A DNA stretch of 64,000 nt from Actibacterium mucosum KCTC 23349. Its GTDB lineage: Bacteria; Pseudomonadota; Alphaproteobacteria; Rhodobacterales; Rhodobacteraceae. Positions 31,654 to 40,006 of the stretch are shown one piece after another. The notes under the pieces are model-generated. The model saw only the letters and a program-made list of their open reading frames with translations. It had not been told where the DNA came from and ran no database searches. The position numbers and the translations under genes were made by a program. The stretch spans positions 186,001 to 250,000 of the forward strand of contig NZ_JFKE01000005.1 of NCBI RefSeq assembly GCF_000647975.1, written 5' to 3'. Numbering within the stretch: position 1 is the first letter of the stretch; every line of letters starts with the position of its first letter.

Positions 31654-32206
31654 CCGGGCGCACCTCTGTCACTTCGGGGATGTAATGGCGCAGCAGGTTT
31701 TCGATCCCCATTTTCAGCGTCAGGGTCGAGCTGGGGCAACCGGCGCAGGCCCCCTGCATATGCAGGTAAACAACGCCGCGTTCGAACCCGTGGAACGTGA
31801 TGTCGCCACCGTCCTGCGCCACGGCGGGGCGCACGCGGGTGTCCAGCAACTGTTTGATCTGGTCGACAATCTCGGAGTCTGGCCCGTCATGCTCGGCATG
31901 ACCCGCCGGCGCCTGCGCAGTGCCCGACATCACCGGTTGGCCGGACTGGAAATGCTCCATGATTGCGCCCAGGATTGCCGGTTTGATATGGTCCCAGTTC
32001 ACCGCCTCGGCCTTGGTGACGGTCACAAAATCATGGCCAAAGAACACGCCCGTCACACCTTCTACAGCGAACACACGCAGTGCCAGAGGCGAGGCATCAG
32101 CCGCCTCGGCCGACGGGAAATCAGCGGTGCCAGCTTCCAACACCGTCTGACCGGGCAGAAACTTCAGCGTTGCGGGGTTAGGAGTGGATTCGGTTTGAAT
32201 GAACAT
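31643..32206 (-). CDS. NifU-family Fe-S scaffold protein (Nfu type)
   Basis: A 187-aa protein: an N-terminal Nfu_N domain (MFIQTESTPNPATLKFLPG) and a C-terminal NifU-like domain with the cluster-binding CxxC in GACAGCPSSTLTLK. Nfu proteins carry [4Fe-4S] clusters to targets such as aconitase and lipoate synthase. The ATG at 32206 has GGAGG 7 bases upstream. It overlaps tsaB by 11 bp. Confidence 0.94.
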   Translation of the reverse strand: MFIQTESTPNPATLKFLPGQTVLEAGTADFPSAEAADASPLALRVFAVEGVTGVFFGHDFVTVTKAEAVNWDHIKPAILGAIMEHFQSGQPVMSGTAQAPAGHAEHDGPDSEIVDQIKQLLDTRVRPAVAQDGGDITFHGFERGVVYLHMQGACAGCPSSTLTLKMGIENLLRHYIPEVTEVRPVAA

Positions 32207-32321
32207 GTGCGCGCCTCCGGCTAGGTCTTTGGATATGCGCTTTTGCCCGGTGGCTGTCAAGGATTAGAATGGTTCTAATCTGGGCGGCGCGAAGGAGACC
32301 CCGCCGCCCAGAAACCCATAA

Positions 32322-32939
32322 TCAGGCCAGTTCCAGCGCCGCAACCCGCGCTTCGTCATAGCCTTTTTGCGGGTCTTCGGTCAGCAGCGAGGGCTGATAG
32401 CGGATGGTTTCAACATCGGTCACGCCGATCAGTTCCAGCCACCACTGCAGATAGTTCGAATGGAAATCCACGCCATACTTGGTGTCGGCACCCGGGGCCC
32501 AAACGCCGCTGGAGGTGAACAGCGTGGCCCTCTTGTTTTCCAGCAGGCCGAAATACCCCTTGTCGGGGGCAAAACCGAACAGCAGGCCGGGCTGGGTGAT
32601 GATGTCGATATAGTGCTTCAGACGGTACGACACGCCACCGTTCCACATCGGTGCACCGATAACGTAGTGGTCGGCCTCGATGAACCGCTTGGTGATGCGC
32701 GACACCTCGTCCCACGCGGTTTGCTTGGCCGGGTCCATCTCGCCGTCGCCGAAAAAGGTCATCTTGGCGGCCGCCGGGTCGCCGTCGAATGCGGGCAGGT
32801 TCTCGGCCCACAGGTCAAGGGTATCCACCTCCAGATTCGGGTCTTTGGCCTTGGCGGCGGCAATATAGTCACGGGCCAATGCGTTCGATTTCGACTCGGC
32901 GCCGCGAGGCGAAGCGACGAGGTGCAGGATCTTGGTCAT
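32322..32939 (-). CDS. azoR: FMN-dependent NADH-azoreductase
   Basis: A 205-aa flavodoxin-like quinone/azo reductase. Visible are the N-terminal ILHLVASPRGAESKSNALA (FMN phosphate site), APMWNGGVSYRLKHYIDIIT and the C-terminal LELIGVTDVETI. It reduces quinones and azo compounds with NADH via FMN. The ATG at 32939 is chosen over one 8 codons upstream because it gives the family start and has GGAGA upstream. Its promoter region holds three AGTAAC-type half-sites. Confidence 0.93.
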   Translation of the reverse strand: MTKILHLVASPRGAESKSNALARDYIAAAKAKDPNLEVDTLDLWAENLPAFDGDPAAAKMTFFGDGEMDPAKQTAWDEVSRITKRFIEADHYVIGAPMWNGGVSYRLKHYIDIITQPGLLFGFAPDKGYFGLLENKRATLFTSSGVWAPGADTKYGVDFHSNYLQWWLELIGVTDVETIRYQPSLLTEDPQKGYDEARVAALELA

Positions 32940-32950
32940 GGTTCTCTCCA

Positions 32951-32999
32951 AAGTAACCGTCAAAACGTGTTTTAGAAGTTACTTGGCGAAGAGTAACTT
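32951..32999. promoter_or_regulatory. Three AGTAAC half-sites upstream of azoR
   Basis: AAGTTACT (32976-32983) and AGTAACTT (32992-32999) form a perfect 8-bp inverted repeat; a further AAGTAACC lies at 32951-32958. All are within 60 bp of the azoR start, in the gap divergent to the CGNR gene. The pattern resembles operators of HxlR/DUF24 redox regulators, but no such gene is in the window. Confidence 0.5.
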
Positions 33000-33047
33000 T
33001 CAATCCTATATTTTGATGGTTGCGAGAATGTGATCAGGAATTGCCCG

Positions 33048-33626
33048 ATGCGCCCCCCGTTTGTCCCCGTTGCCGACCACCCTGCGCTGGATTTCCTCAA
33101 CACCATCGGTGCGCCGCGTGGTGAGGAATACGAGTGGCTGGCGGACGGTGCCGATTTGCTGGACGTCATGAGCGTCCTAAAACTGGCCGATCCTGCGAGC
33201 CTTTCAGCCCTTGCCACTCAGCTGGGTCCCGAGGCGATGAACAAGGCTGCCGCCGAGGCTCGCGTTCTACGCGAGGTTCTGCGGGCGTTTTTGGAACAAG
33301 ACGATCCGGCACTGATCGTGCAACTGAACGCTGTGCTGCGGTCCGAGCGGTCACATTTAGCGCTTGAAAACGCAACCGAAGGTTTCACGCTTGAACGCGT
33401 TCACGATTTCGAGGCTGAGGGGGATTTGCTGGTGCCGATCGCGGCAAGTATCGCTGATCTGCTTGCGCAGACAGACCCGAACCGCCGCCGCAACTGCGAC
33501 GGGCCAACCTGCACCATGTGGTTTCTGGATGTGTCCAAGAACAACAAGCGCCGCTGGTGTTCCATGTCAGTGTGCGGCAACCGTGCCAAGGCACGAGCAC
33601 ATCGAGCAAAGGCGAAAGAGGGCTAG
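33048..33626 (+). CDS. CGNR zinc-finger / ABATE-domain protein
   Basis: A 192-aa putative stress-related DNA-binding protein: an N-terminal ABATE domain (HPALDFLNTIG, then a helical middle) and a C-terminal zinc finger with CDGPTC and CSMSVCGNRAKARAHR, which contains the CGNR motif. The ATG at 33048 has AGGA 8 bases upstream; a GTG 18 bases earlier is possible. It is divergent from azoR and may regulate it, although the family is usually considered self- or stress-linked. Confidence 0.88.
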   Translation: MRPPFVPVADHPALDFLNTIGAPRGEEYEWLADGADLLDVMSVLKLADPASLSALATQLGPEAMNKAAAEARVLREVLRAFLEQDDPALIVQLNAVLRSERSHLALENATEGFTLERVHDFEAEGDLLVPIAASIADLLAQTDPNRRRNCDGPTCTMWFLDVSKNNKRRWCSMSVCGNRAKARAHRAKAKEG

Positions 33627-33630
33627 GCCC

Positions 33631-34497
33631 TTACAGCCGCGTTGTTGCCGCCCATTCCCAATAAAGCGCACGCGCGCGTTCGGTGATCGGCCCGACGGGA
33701 TAGGTCACTTCGTCAAAGGCCGTGACAGGCGTGACCTTGGACATGTTGCCGGACATAAACACCTCGTCTGCATCACGGAAATCTTCAAAGCTCAGCACGG
33801 TTTCGTGCACACTGACCCCATCCGCCCGAAGATTGGTTATGTGGCGAGCCCGCGTGATCCCAGCCAGGAAGGTGCCATTGGGAATCGGCGTATACACCGC
33901 GCCGTCTTTGACCATGAAGATATTCGCGGTTGCGGTTTCGGCCACGTTGCCCATGGCGTCAGCAACAAGCGCGTTGTCAAAGCCTTTTGCCCGCGCCTCG
34001 GTCAACATGCGCGCGTTATTCGGGTAAAGGCACCCGGCCTTGGCGTTCACCACGGCATCTTCCATTACCGGGCGGCGGAACCGGGTGGTTGTCAGGCGCG
34101 CGGTGAGTTCTGGCGGCGCCATAGGGATCACTTCCAGACACAGGGCAAAGCCCGTGCTTTCCGCTGCCGGGACAATTGCGCCGGGCCCGCTTTCAACGGC
34201 CCAATACATCGGGCGGATATAAACCGCTGCATCGTCGGGATAGGCGCGCAGACCGTCCCATGTGATCGATTCCATCTCGTCCACGCTCATCGTTGGCGTG
34301 ATCATCAGTGCCTCTGCCGAACGGTTCACGCGTTCCAGATGAGGGCGCAGGTCGGGTGCAACACCGTTCACGTAGCGCGCGCCATCAAAGACCGAGGTTC
34401 CAAGCCACGTGCCGTGATCCGCTGCGCGCATAACCGGTACGTCGCCCTGATGCCAGACGCCTTCGAAATAGGTGCGGATTTGGGTGCCGGTTGCCAT
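33631..34497 (-). CDS. Branched-chain / class IV aminotransferase
   Basis: A 288-aa PLP enzyme of fold type IV. Features include the N-terminal MRAADHGTWLGTSVFDGARY, RPMYW, the PLP-Lys region VVNAKAGCLYPNNARML, and ETATANIFMVKDGAVYTP. It most resembles branched-chain amino acid aminotransferases (IlvE-like), transferring the amino group between Leu/Ile/Val and 2-oxoglutarate; a D-amino acid or aminodeoxychorismate enzyme cannot be excluded. The start at 34497 gives MATGTQIRTYFEG. It ends 4 bases from the CGNR gene. Confidence 0.88.
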   Translation of the reverse strand: MATGTQIRTYFEGVWHQGDVPVMRAADHGTWLGTSVFDGARYVNGVAPDLRPHLERVNRSAEALMITPTMSVDEMESITWDGLRAYPDDAAVYIRPMYWAVESGPGAIVPAAESTGFALCLEVIPMAPPELTARLTTTRFRRPVMEDAVVNAKAGCLYPNNARMLTEARAKGFDNALVADAMGNVAETATANIFMVKDGAVYTPIPNGTFLAGITRARHITNLRADGVSVHETVLSFEDFRDADEVFMSGNMSKVTPVTAFDEVTYPVGPITERARALYWEWAATTRL

Positions 34498-34564
34498 GGT
34501 TCGCCTCTTGCGCCGTTTTCCTTGCCACGCTAGCCGCGCCTTGGCGACGGGTCCAGACCGGATG

Positions 34565-35047
34565 TTATCCCTCGGCAATCAGGGCATGGATGTCCAGAGC
34601 TTCGGTTACCATCTGCAAGTTGCCATGCCTGTCGCGGGGCCACTCGGCCTCGGGTCGGTCACGGTAGAGTTCCACACCGTTGCCATCGGGGTCGCGCAGG
34701 TAAACTGCTTCGGACACACCGTGATCGGCCGCCCCGTCCAACTGCACACCGGCCTCAACGACACGGCGTACGACCTTTGCAAGATCCTGGCGCGATGGAT
34801 AAAGGAACGCCACGTGGTAAAGACCGGTGTGACCGAAAGGCGCCGGTTTTCCGCCGCGGCTTTCCCACGTGTTCAGCCCGATGTGATGGTGATAGCCGTC
34901 AGCGCCCAAAAAGGCGGCACCGCGCCCCATGCGTTGCTGAACCTTGAAGCCCAACACACCAGCGTAAAACGCGACAGCACGGTCCAGTTCCGCAACGCGC
35001 AGGTGGATATGGCCGATTTTTGTTCCGGCGGGAGCGGTAAATTCCAT
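34565..35047 (-). CDS. VOC-family protein, catechol-dioxygenase-like
   Basis: 160 aa, one complete VOC module: IGHIHLRVAELDRAVAFYAGVLGF with the first metal His, GYHHHIGLNTW, GLYHVAFLYPS with a second metal ligand, and RDPDGNGVELYRDRP with the Glu ligand. All expected metal ligands are present, so it may be a ring-cleaving dioxygenase or glyoxalase-like enzyme (CatE type). The start at 35047 has AGAGGTG upstream. It is divergent from a GST gene. Confidence 0.85.
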   Translation of the reverse strand: MEFTAPAGTKIGHIHLRVAELDRAVAFYAGVLGFKVQQRMGRGAAFLGADGYHHHIGLNTWESRGGKPAPFGHTGLYHVAFLYPSRQDLAKVVRRVVEAGVQLDGAADHGVSEAVYLRDPDGNGVELYRDRPEAEWPRDRHGNLQMVTEALDIHALIAEG

Positions 35048-35227
35048 CTTTGCACCTCTATTTGAGTCGTTTCGTTGATATTTGGGGGCGCGGACTGCAA
35101 ACACGAGGTCAACATGCGAACCATATCTGTGCATGTGTGCAGATAGTGCAGGCGTGTACAATTCATTGCACCGACAAGAATGCCGCTTATGTTGGCCAGC
35201 GAAGGTTTAAAAGGAAAGCACGCAATC
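35048..35227. other. 180-bp divergent intergenic region
   Basis: It lies between the VOC gene and the GST gene and must hold both promoters. A short stretch near 35125-35160 repeats GTGCA three times with irregular spacing. I see no clear -35/-10 pair or operator. Confidence 0.4.
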
Positions 35228-36094
35228 ATGTCTGATACGTATACGCCGCCAAAGGTCTGGGAATGGGACCAGAGCAATGGCGGGCAGTTTGCCTCGACCA
35301 ACCGCCCGATCGCCGGCGCCACCCATGACAAGGAACTGCCGGTGGGCGAACATGCCTATCAGCTGTATTCGCTGGCCACGCCGAACGGCGTGAAAGTCAC
35401 CATCATGTTCGAAGAGCTGCTGGAAGCAGGCTTTGACACCGAATACGACGCCTGGCTGATCAATATCGGCGAAGGCGACCAGTTCGGCTCGGGCTTTGTC
35501 GACATCAACCCGAACTCCAAGATCCCCGCCCTGCTGGACAAAACCGGCGACGAACCGGTGCGCGTGTTCGAAACCGCGTCGATCCTGGTGCACCTGGCCG
35601 AGAAATATGACTTCCTGCTGCCCAAATCCGGCGCCGCGCGGACCGAGGTTATGAACTGGCTGTTCTGGCAGATGGGCAGCGCGCCTTATCTGGGCGGCGG
35701 TTTTGGCCATTTCTACGCCTACGCGCCCGAGAAATGGGAATACCCGATCAACCGCTTCGCGATGGAAACCAAGCGTCAGCTCGACGTGCTGGACCGTGCT
35801 TTGGCAGATCGTGAATTCATCGCTGGCGACAACTATTCGATTGCCGATGTCGCGATCTGGCCATGGTATGGCGTGCTGGCCCAAGGCAAACTGTACAACG
35901 CCGGCGAGTTCCTGGACGTGGAAAGCTACAAAAACGTTCAGCGTTGGACCGCTGCCATTGATGCGCGACCTGCCGTACAGCGTGGCCGCATGGTCAACCG
36001 CTCGTGGGGTGAACCGGCCGAGCAGCTGCGCGAACGCCACGGCGCGGCTGATTTCGACACCCAGACCTGGGACAAGATCGGCACCGACGAATAA
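35228..36094 (+). CDS. Glutathione S-transferase, YghU-type (disulfide-bond oxidoreductase)
   Basis: 288 aa with the YghU layout: an N-terminal extension (TPPKVWEWDQSNGGQFASTN), a thioredoxin-like GST domain (YQLYSLATPNGVKVTIMFEELL, then NPNSKIPAL), and a helical C-terminal domain (LLPKSGAARTEVMNWLFWQM). E. coli YghU reduces organic hydroperoxides and disulfides with glutathione. The ATG at 35228 is preceded by AAAGGA at a long spacing (about 12 bases). A terminator follows 13 bases after the stop. Confidence 0.93.
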   Translation: MSDTYTPPKVWEWDQSNGGQFASTNRPIAGATHDKELPVGEHAYQLYSLATPNGVKVTIMFEELLEAGFDTEYDAWLINIGEGDQFGSGFVDINPNSKIPALLDKTGDEPVRVFETASILVHLAEKYDFLLPKSGAARTEVMNWLFWQMGSAPYLGGGFGHFYAYAPEKWEYPINRFAMETKRQLDVLDRALADREFIAGDNYSIADVAIWPWYGVLAQGKLYNAGEFLDVESYKNVQRWTAAIDARPAVQRGRMVNRSWGEPAEQLRERHGAADFDTQTWDKIGTDE

Positions 36095-36106
36095 CCCGTT
36101 GCAATG

Positions 36107-36130
36107 GGGCCCCGGTTGCGGGGCCCTTTT
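36107..36130 (+). terminator. Rho-independent terminator after the GST gene
   Basis: GGGCCCCG (36107-36114) pairs with CGGGGCCC (36119-36126), with loop GTTG and a TTTT tail. Confidence 0.88.
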
Positions 36131-36142
36131 CGCATTCGTGAC

Positions 36143-36171
36143 TTGTGCGAAACGCGCCGCGCTGCTATTGG
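36143..36171 (+). promoter_or_regulatory. Putative promoter of the asd leader transcript
   Basis: TTGTGC (36143-36148), a 17-bp spacer and TATTGG (36166-36171) place the transcription start at or next to the leader-peptide ATG at 36179. That would make the leader mRNA leaderless, consistent with the lack of a ribosome-binding site. Confidence 0.4.
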
Positions 36172-36178
36172 CCGCCGC

Positions 36179-36253
36179 ATGATCCGTTTTATGACCACCA
36201 AGACCACCACCAAGACCACCGCCTCGGCGGGGGTTTCTGTGTGCTTGGCCTGA
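36179..36253 (+). CDS. Threonine-rich leader peptide upstream of asd
   Basis: A 24-codon frame starting MIRFM and followed by the run TTKTTTKTT: seven Thr (all ACC) and two Lys codons within nine codons, then ASAGVSVCLA and a stop. Thr and Lys are end products of the aspartate pathway that Asd serves. The run is directly followed by GC-rich self-complementary sequence (36217-36233) and TTTCT, resembling the coding part of an amino-acid attenuator such as thrL. No Shine-Dalgarno is visible; related alphaproteobacterial leader peptides (trpL) are leaderless. Chance occurrence cannot be excluded. Confidence 0.55.
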   Translation: MIRFMTTKTTTKTTASAGVSVCLA

Positions 36254-36338
36254 CGAACGGTTAACCCAGAACGCCCCGCCGGAGACGGACGGGGCCGCAG
36301 TCAGAAAGGTCACCGTCCGCTCCTGAGACATCAAGGAG
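36217..36338 (+). promoter_or_regulatory. Alternative RNA structures in the asd leader
   Basis: Segment GGCGGGG (36226-36232) can pair back on CCACCGC at the end of the leader frame (followed by TTTCT, a weak terminator) or forward with CCCCGCC (36274-36280), so the two folds exclude each other. CCCCG near 36274 can also pair with CGGGG near 36290. Further down, CTCCT (36320-36324) is complementary to AGGAG (36334-36338), the asd ribosome-binding site. GGTTAACC (36259-36266) is palindromic. Confidence 0.45.
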
Positions 36339-36345
36339 AGACATA

Positions 36346-37404
36346 ATGACCGAACTTCACCCCATTGCCCCCGCCCCCCGCGCGCTGCCCGCTGCACCCG
36401 TGATTGCCATCGTTGGCGCCACCGGCGCCGTGGGCGTTGAACTGCTGGGCAGTCTTGCGCGCCGCAACTTCCCGCTGTCGCAATTGCGCCTGCTGGCCTC
36501 GAAACGCTCCGCCGGGCGCGAGATGCGCTTTCGCGGAGGCACGCTGATTGTCGAAGAACTGACCGAGAACAGCTTTGACGGCGTCGACATCGCGCTGTTT
36601 TCGGCCGGCGCCACGATCTCGCGCCGTTTCGCGCCCATCGCGGCGGCCGCCGGCGCCCGCGTGGTCGACAATTCCTCGGCCTTCCGCATGGACCCCGCCG
36701 TGCCGCTGGTGGTGCCCGAGGTGAACGCCGACACCATGCAGGGCGACGAAGCCATCATCGCCAACCCCAATTGCGTCGCCGCCATCGCCGGTGTGGCGCT
36801 GGCCCCGCTGCACCGCGCCTTTCCGATCCGACGGTTGCAGATGGCCACCTATCAGGCCGCCAGCGGCGCCGGGGCAGAGGCGATGCAGGAACTGCGCGAC
36901 GGCACCGCGGCCGAGCTGCGCGGCGAAGCGTTTGAACCCAAGGTGATGCCGCACCCCTATGCGTTCAACATCTTCAGCCACAACGCCGATATCGACCCCC
37001 AGACCGGCTATAACGGCGAGGAAAGCAAAGTCATCGCCGAGCTGCGCCGCATTTTTGATCTGCCGCAGCTGCCGGTGGGCGTCACATGCATCCGCGTGCC
37101 GATCCTGCGCGCCCATGGCATGGCGATCAGCATTGAATTCGATCAGGTGGTTGACCCGCAGGTCGCGCGCGACCTGCTTTCCGACGCGCCGGGTCTGCGA
37201 CTGGTCGATGACTGGGCGGGTAATCACTTTCCCATGCCGTCCGAGGCAACGGGGCAGGAGGACGTGCTGGTGGGCCGCATCCGTACCGATCTGGGCGATC
37301 CTTCGGGCCGCACCCTGACACTGTTCGTGGTGGGCGACCAGTTGCTGAAAGGCGCGGCGCAAAACGCGGTGCAGATCGCCGAAAGCCTTTTGCCGGCACA
37401 TTAA
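36346..37404 (+). CDS. asd: Aspartate-semialdehyde dehydrogenase
   Basis: A 352-aa NADP enzyme making aspartate semialdehyde, the branch point to Lys/diaminopimelate, Thr and Met. Rossmann motif is IVGATGAVGVELL (near residue 25), catalytic Cys in NPNCVA, VDNSSAFRMD, and the active-site His late in VPILRAHGMAI. Start at 36346 with AAGGAG upstream, which may be masked by a short complementary CTCCT. Expression may be attenuated by the Thr-rich leader upstream. Confidence 0.96.
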   Translation: MTELHPIAPAPRALPAAPVIAIVGATGAVGVELLGSLARRNFPLSQLRLLASKRSAGREMRFRGGTLIVEELTENSFDGVDIALFSAGATISRRFAPIAAAAGARVVDNSSAFRMDPAVPLVVPEVNADTMQGDEAIIANPNCVAAIAGVALAPLHRAFPIRRLQMATYQAASGAGAEAMQELRDGTAAELRGEAFEPKVMPHPYAFNIFSHNADIDPQTGYNGEESKVIAELRRIFDLPQLPVGVTCIRVPILRAHGMAISIEFDQVVDPQVARDLLSDAPGLRLVDDWAGNHFPMPSEATGQEDVLVGRIRTDLGDPSGRTLTLFVVGDQLLKGAAQNAVQIAESLLPAH

Positions 37405-37423
37405 GGTCACATGAAGGTCACGT

Positions 37424-37452
37424 GGGGCGGTCCAAGACCGCCCCGCTGTTTT
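37424..37452 (+). terminator. Rho-independent terminator after asd
   Basis: GGGGCGGTC (37424-37432) pairs with GACCGCCCC (37436-37444) over a 3-base loop; GCTGTTTT follows. It lies just before the convergent carbonic anhydrase stop. Confidence 0.82.
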
Positions 37453-37454
37453 GC

Positions 37455-37985
37455 TTAGGCGTCCAGGCGCGCCGGGCCTTCGACCTGCCGCAATTTGCCT
37501 GATTCGACGTGGTACATATGGGCCGAGGCGGTGATGTATTTCGGCACGCGCGGGTCCTTGCGCAACCGCTCCAGGTCGCGGCGCAGGTCTTCGTCGTGAT
37601 CGGTGATCGCAATCTCGGACACATCCACACCGGTCTTGGCCAGCAATCCCTCGCGGAAGTCGGGCTTGGCAAACAGCTCGGCCCCGCAATCGCTGTGCTG
37701 GATGACCAACAGCTCAAACGGCGGCTCGTCCTTGCCGGAGGCCAGCTGCGCCAGATGGCCCAGCGCGGCCAGGTCGTCGATCACCGAATCGGTGACGCGG
37801 CCGCCGGTATTGCGGATCACCACCGCATCGCCCAGCCCGACCCCAAGCACATGCGCCGGGTCAACGCGCGGGTCCAGGCATGTCAGGATCGCCGCCCCCA
37901 TCTTGGGAAAGGGCGGCAAATCGTCGGCTTTGAAGGTTTCGGCGAATTCTGCGTTGCGTTTGTAAACTTCTGTCGTGGCTGTCAT
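37455..37985 (-). CDS. Beta-class carbonic anhydrase
   Basis: 176 aa with the beta-carbonic anhydrase zinc ligands and dyad: TCLDPRVD (Cys and the Asp-Arg pair) and IQHSDCG (His and Cys). It interconverts CO2 and bicarbonate; CO2/bicarbonate supply is relevant to the nearby carboxylase Ccr (inference). The start at 37985 has GGAGGG upstream; an ATG 8 codons earlier lacks one. The region before it (38010-38080) is AT-rich, compatible with a promoter. Confidence 0.93.
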   Translation of the reverse strand: MTATTEVYKRNAEFAETFKADDLPPFPKMGAAILTCLDPRVDPAHVLGVGLGDAVVIRNTGGRVTDSVIDDLAALGHLAQLASGKDEPPFELLVIQHSDCGAELFAKPDFREGLLAKTGVDVSEIAITDHDEDLRRDLERLRKDPRVPKYITASAHMYHVESGKLRQVEGPARLDA

Positions 37986-38081
37986 CGGACCCTCCGTGGT
38001 TTGTGACACGGGTAGGATTTGATCATTAACTTTAAAAAATCAAGTAAGCGATTTAAAAAATAAACTTACGAGGCCGGACAC

Positions 38082-38107
38082 AAAAAAAACCGCGCCCGAA
38101 AGCGCGG
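38082..38107 (-). terminator. Rho-independent terminator after trpS
   Basis: On the minus strand, CCGCGC and GCGCGG (38090-38095 and 38102-38107) enclose a 6-base loop, and a run of eight T (38089-38082) follows. Confidence 0.93.
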
Positions 38108-38131
38108 CTTTGTCGTGGTGATCGGCGGCGG

Positions 38132-39148
38132 CTACCGGCCCACCATCCCCACGATCTCATAGGTTTTGGCCAGGATCGGGTCGGCGATGGCGCGGGCCCG
38201 GTCGGCGCCTTCGGCCAGAACCCGGTCAATCTCGGCCGGGTCATCCATCATCCGCGCCATTTCTTCGGAGATCGGCGCCAGTTTCGACACCGCCAGGTCC
38301 GCCAGCGCCGGTTTGAACTGGCCCCAGCCAGCGCCCGCGTATTCGGTGACAACCTCGGCCGGTGTGACATCCGACAGAGCGGCATAAATGTCGACCAGGT
38401 TGCGCGCCTCGGGGCGCTCGGCCAGCCCGTCATAGGTCTCGGGCAGGGGTTCGGGATCGGTGCGGGCCTTTTTGAACTTCTTGGCGATGGTGTCGGCGTC
38501 ATCGGTCATGTTGATGCGCTCCATATCGCTTTGGCCCGATTTCGACATCTTCTTGGTGCCGTCGCGCAGGTTCATCACCCGCGTGGCGGGGCCGTCGATC
38601 ACCGGGTCGGGCTGCGGGAAGAAATCCACCTTGTAGTCATGGTTGAACTTGGCCGCGATATCTCGGGTCAGCTCTACATGCTGTTTCTGGTCCTCGCCCA
38701 CCGGCACCTGCGTGGCGTGATAAAGCAGAATGTCAGCCGCCATCAGCGACGGATAGGCGTAAAGGCCCAGCGACTGCTTTTCAGCGTTCTTGCCGGCCTT
38801 TTCCTTGAACTGGGTCATCCGGTTCATCCAGCCGACGCGCGCGACGCAATTGAAGATCCAGCCCAGTTCGGCATGGGCGGAAACCTGGCTTTGGTTGAAA
38901 AGGATCGACTGCGACGGGTCCAGCCCCGAGGCCAGGTAACCGGCGGCCACTTCGCGGGTGGCGTTACGCAGGTCATCGGGGTCTTGCCAGACGGTGATCG
39001 CGTGCAGGTCCACCACGCAATAGATGGTTTCCATGCTGCCTTGGGTGGCGACAAATTTCTTGATTGCGCCAAGATAGTTGCCAAGGGTCAGGCCGCCCGA
39101 GGGCTTGATGCCTGAAAACACGCGCGGGGTGTGCACCGTGTCGGCCAT
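38132..39148 (-). CDS. trpS: Tryptophanyl-tRNA synthetase
   Basis: A 338-aa class I aminoacyl-tRNA synthetase. The HIGH-like element is in [16 protein letters not shown] and the KMSKS loop is [25 protein letters not shown] and [20 protein letters not shown] are typical of bacterial TrpRS. The start [13 protein letters not shown] at 39148 has CGGAG upstream; a longer in-frame start is unconserved. A strong terminator follows. Confidence 0.97.
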   Translation of the reverse strand: MADTVHTPRVFSGIKPSGGLTLGNYLGAIKKFVATQGSMETIYCVVDLHAITVWQDPDDLRNATREVAAGYLASGLDPSQSILFNQSQVSAHAELGWIFNCVARVGWMNRMTQFKEKAGKNAEKQSLGLYAYPSLMAADILLYHATQVPVGEDQKQHVELTRDIAAKFNHDYKVDFFPQPDPVIDGPATRVMNLRDGTKKMSKSGQSDMERINMTDDADTIAKKFKKARTDPEPLPETYDGLAERPEARNLVDIYAALSDVTPAEVVTEYAGAGWGQFKPALADLAVSKLAPISEEMARMMDDPAEIDRVLAEGADRARAIADPILAKTYEIVGMVGR

Positions 39149-39225
39149 TTTGCGTTCTCCGTCTGGAAATTCCTGCCCGGCTCGCTTACCCAAGGGCGCA
39201 AAGCCCGTCAACCGGAGGCCGGTAA

Positions 39226-39918
39226 ATGAGTGATGCGCCGCACAACAATGCATTCAACCCGCTGCCCACGATTTTGTGGGTGCTGGCCCTTCCCGCAATT
39301 GCGGTCGAGGTTGTTCTGAGCCTTGCGAAGACTCCATTTATAACGGCACCGGGTGCCGATGCGTGGCGTGGGCAGGTTTTGCAGGACTATGCGTTCTTTG
39401 CGCAGGCGCAACAGTGGATGTTTGAAAACGGGCAATTCCCGGCGGAATTGATGATCCGGTATGTGAGCTATCCGTTCATACACCCGGCCCCGTTGTCGAC
39501 CGTGTTTTCTTTGGTGTTTCTCTTGGCGCTGGGCAACATGGTGGCTCGGATTTTCGCGGTTTGGGCGGTGGTGGTGATTTACCTGACCGCGGCGATATTT
39601 GGGGCCTTTGTGTTCGGAGTTCTGGTGACCGAGGGCGGCATGCTGGCCGGTGGGTTTCCTGCAAGCTATGGGTTGATTGGGGCGTATACGTTCATTTTGT
39701 GGGTGAATCTTGCGGCGACGGGTGGGCAACAGAGCCAGGCCTTTACACTGATTGCGTTCCTGATGGGACTACAGCTGCTTTTTGGGATCATGTTCGATAG
39801 TACGCCAGACTGGATCGCGGACCTCGCCGGGTTCGTGGCAGGGTTCGGATTGTCATTTCTGGTCTGTCCGGGCGGGTTCCGCAATGCGGTGGCCATGATC
39901 CGGCGCCGCGGTAAGTAA
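39226..39918 (+). CDS. Rhomboid-family membrane protein, catalytic His apparently missing
   Basis: A 230-aa protein with about six transmembrane helices. The loop [20 protein letters not shown] resembles the rhomboid HxxxxH...N region, and [16 protein letters not shown] corresponds to the catalytic Ser helix. Where active rhomboids have AHLGGFxxG, this one reads [11 protein letters not shown], with Asp in place of the catalytic His. If the alignment is right, it is a pseudoprotease (iRhom-like) rather than an active intramembrane protease. It is divergent from trpS and ends at a terminator. Confidence 0.75.
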   Translation: MSDAPHNNAFNPLPTILWVLALPAIAVEVVLSLAKTPFITAPGADAWRGQVLQDYAFFAQAQQWMFENGQFPAELMIRYVSYPFIHPAPLSTVFSLVFLLALGNMVARIFAVWAVVVIYLTAAIFGAFVFGVLVTEGGMLAGGFPASYGLIGAYTFILWVNLAATGGQQSQAFTLIAFLMGLQLLFGIMFDSTPDWIADLAGFVAGFGLSFLVCPGGFRNAVAMIRRRGK

Positions 39919-39930
39919 CCAAAATGCGCG

Positions 39931-39949
39931 CCTGCGGCGCAGGTTTTTT
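39931..39949 (+). terminator. Terminator after the rhomboid gene
   Basis: CCTGC-GGC-GCAGG is a short 5-bp stem followed by six T. Confidence 0.7.
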
Positions 39950-40006
39950 GTCTCGCACTGCGCCTTCGGCTGCGTGCTCGGGCGGGTGTTCGTTGCCCGG
40001 TAGGGA

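Noticed and set aside
38010-38080. Inverted repeat GTAAG/CTTAC in the carbonic anhydrase upstream region
   Set aside because: Only 5-bp arms in AT-rich sequence; not distinguishable from chance.
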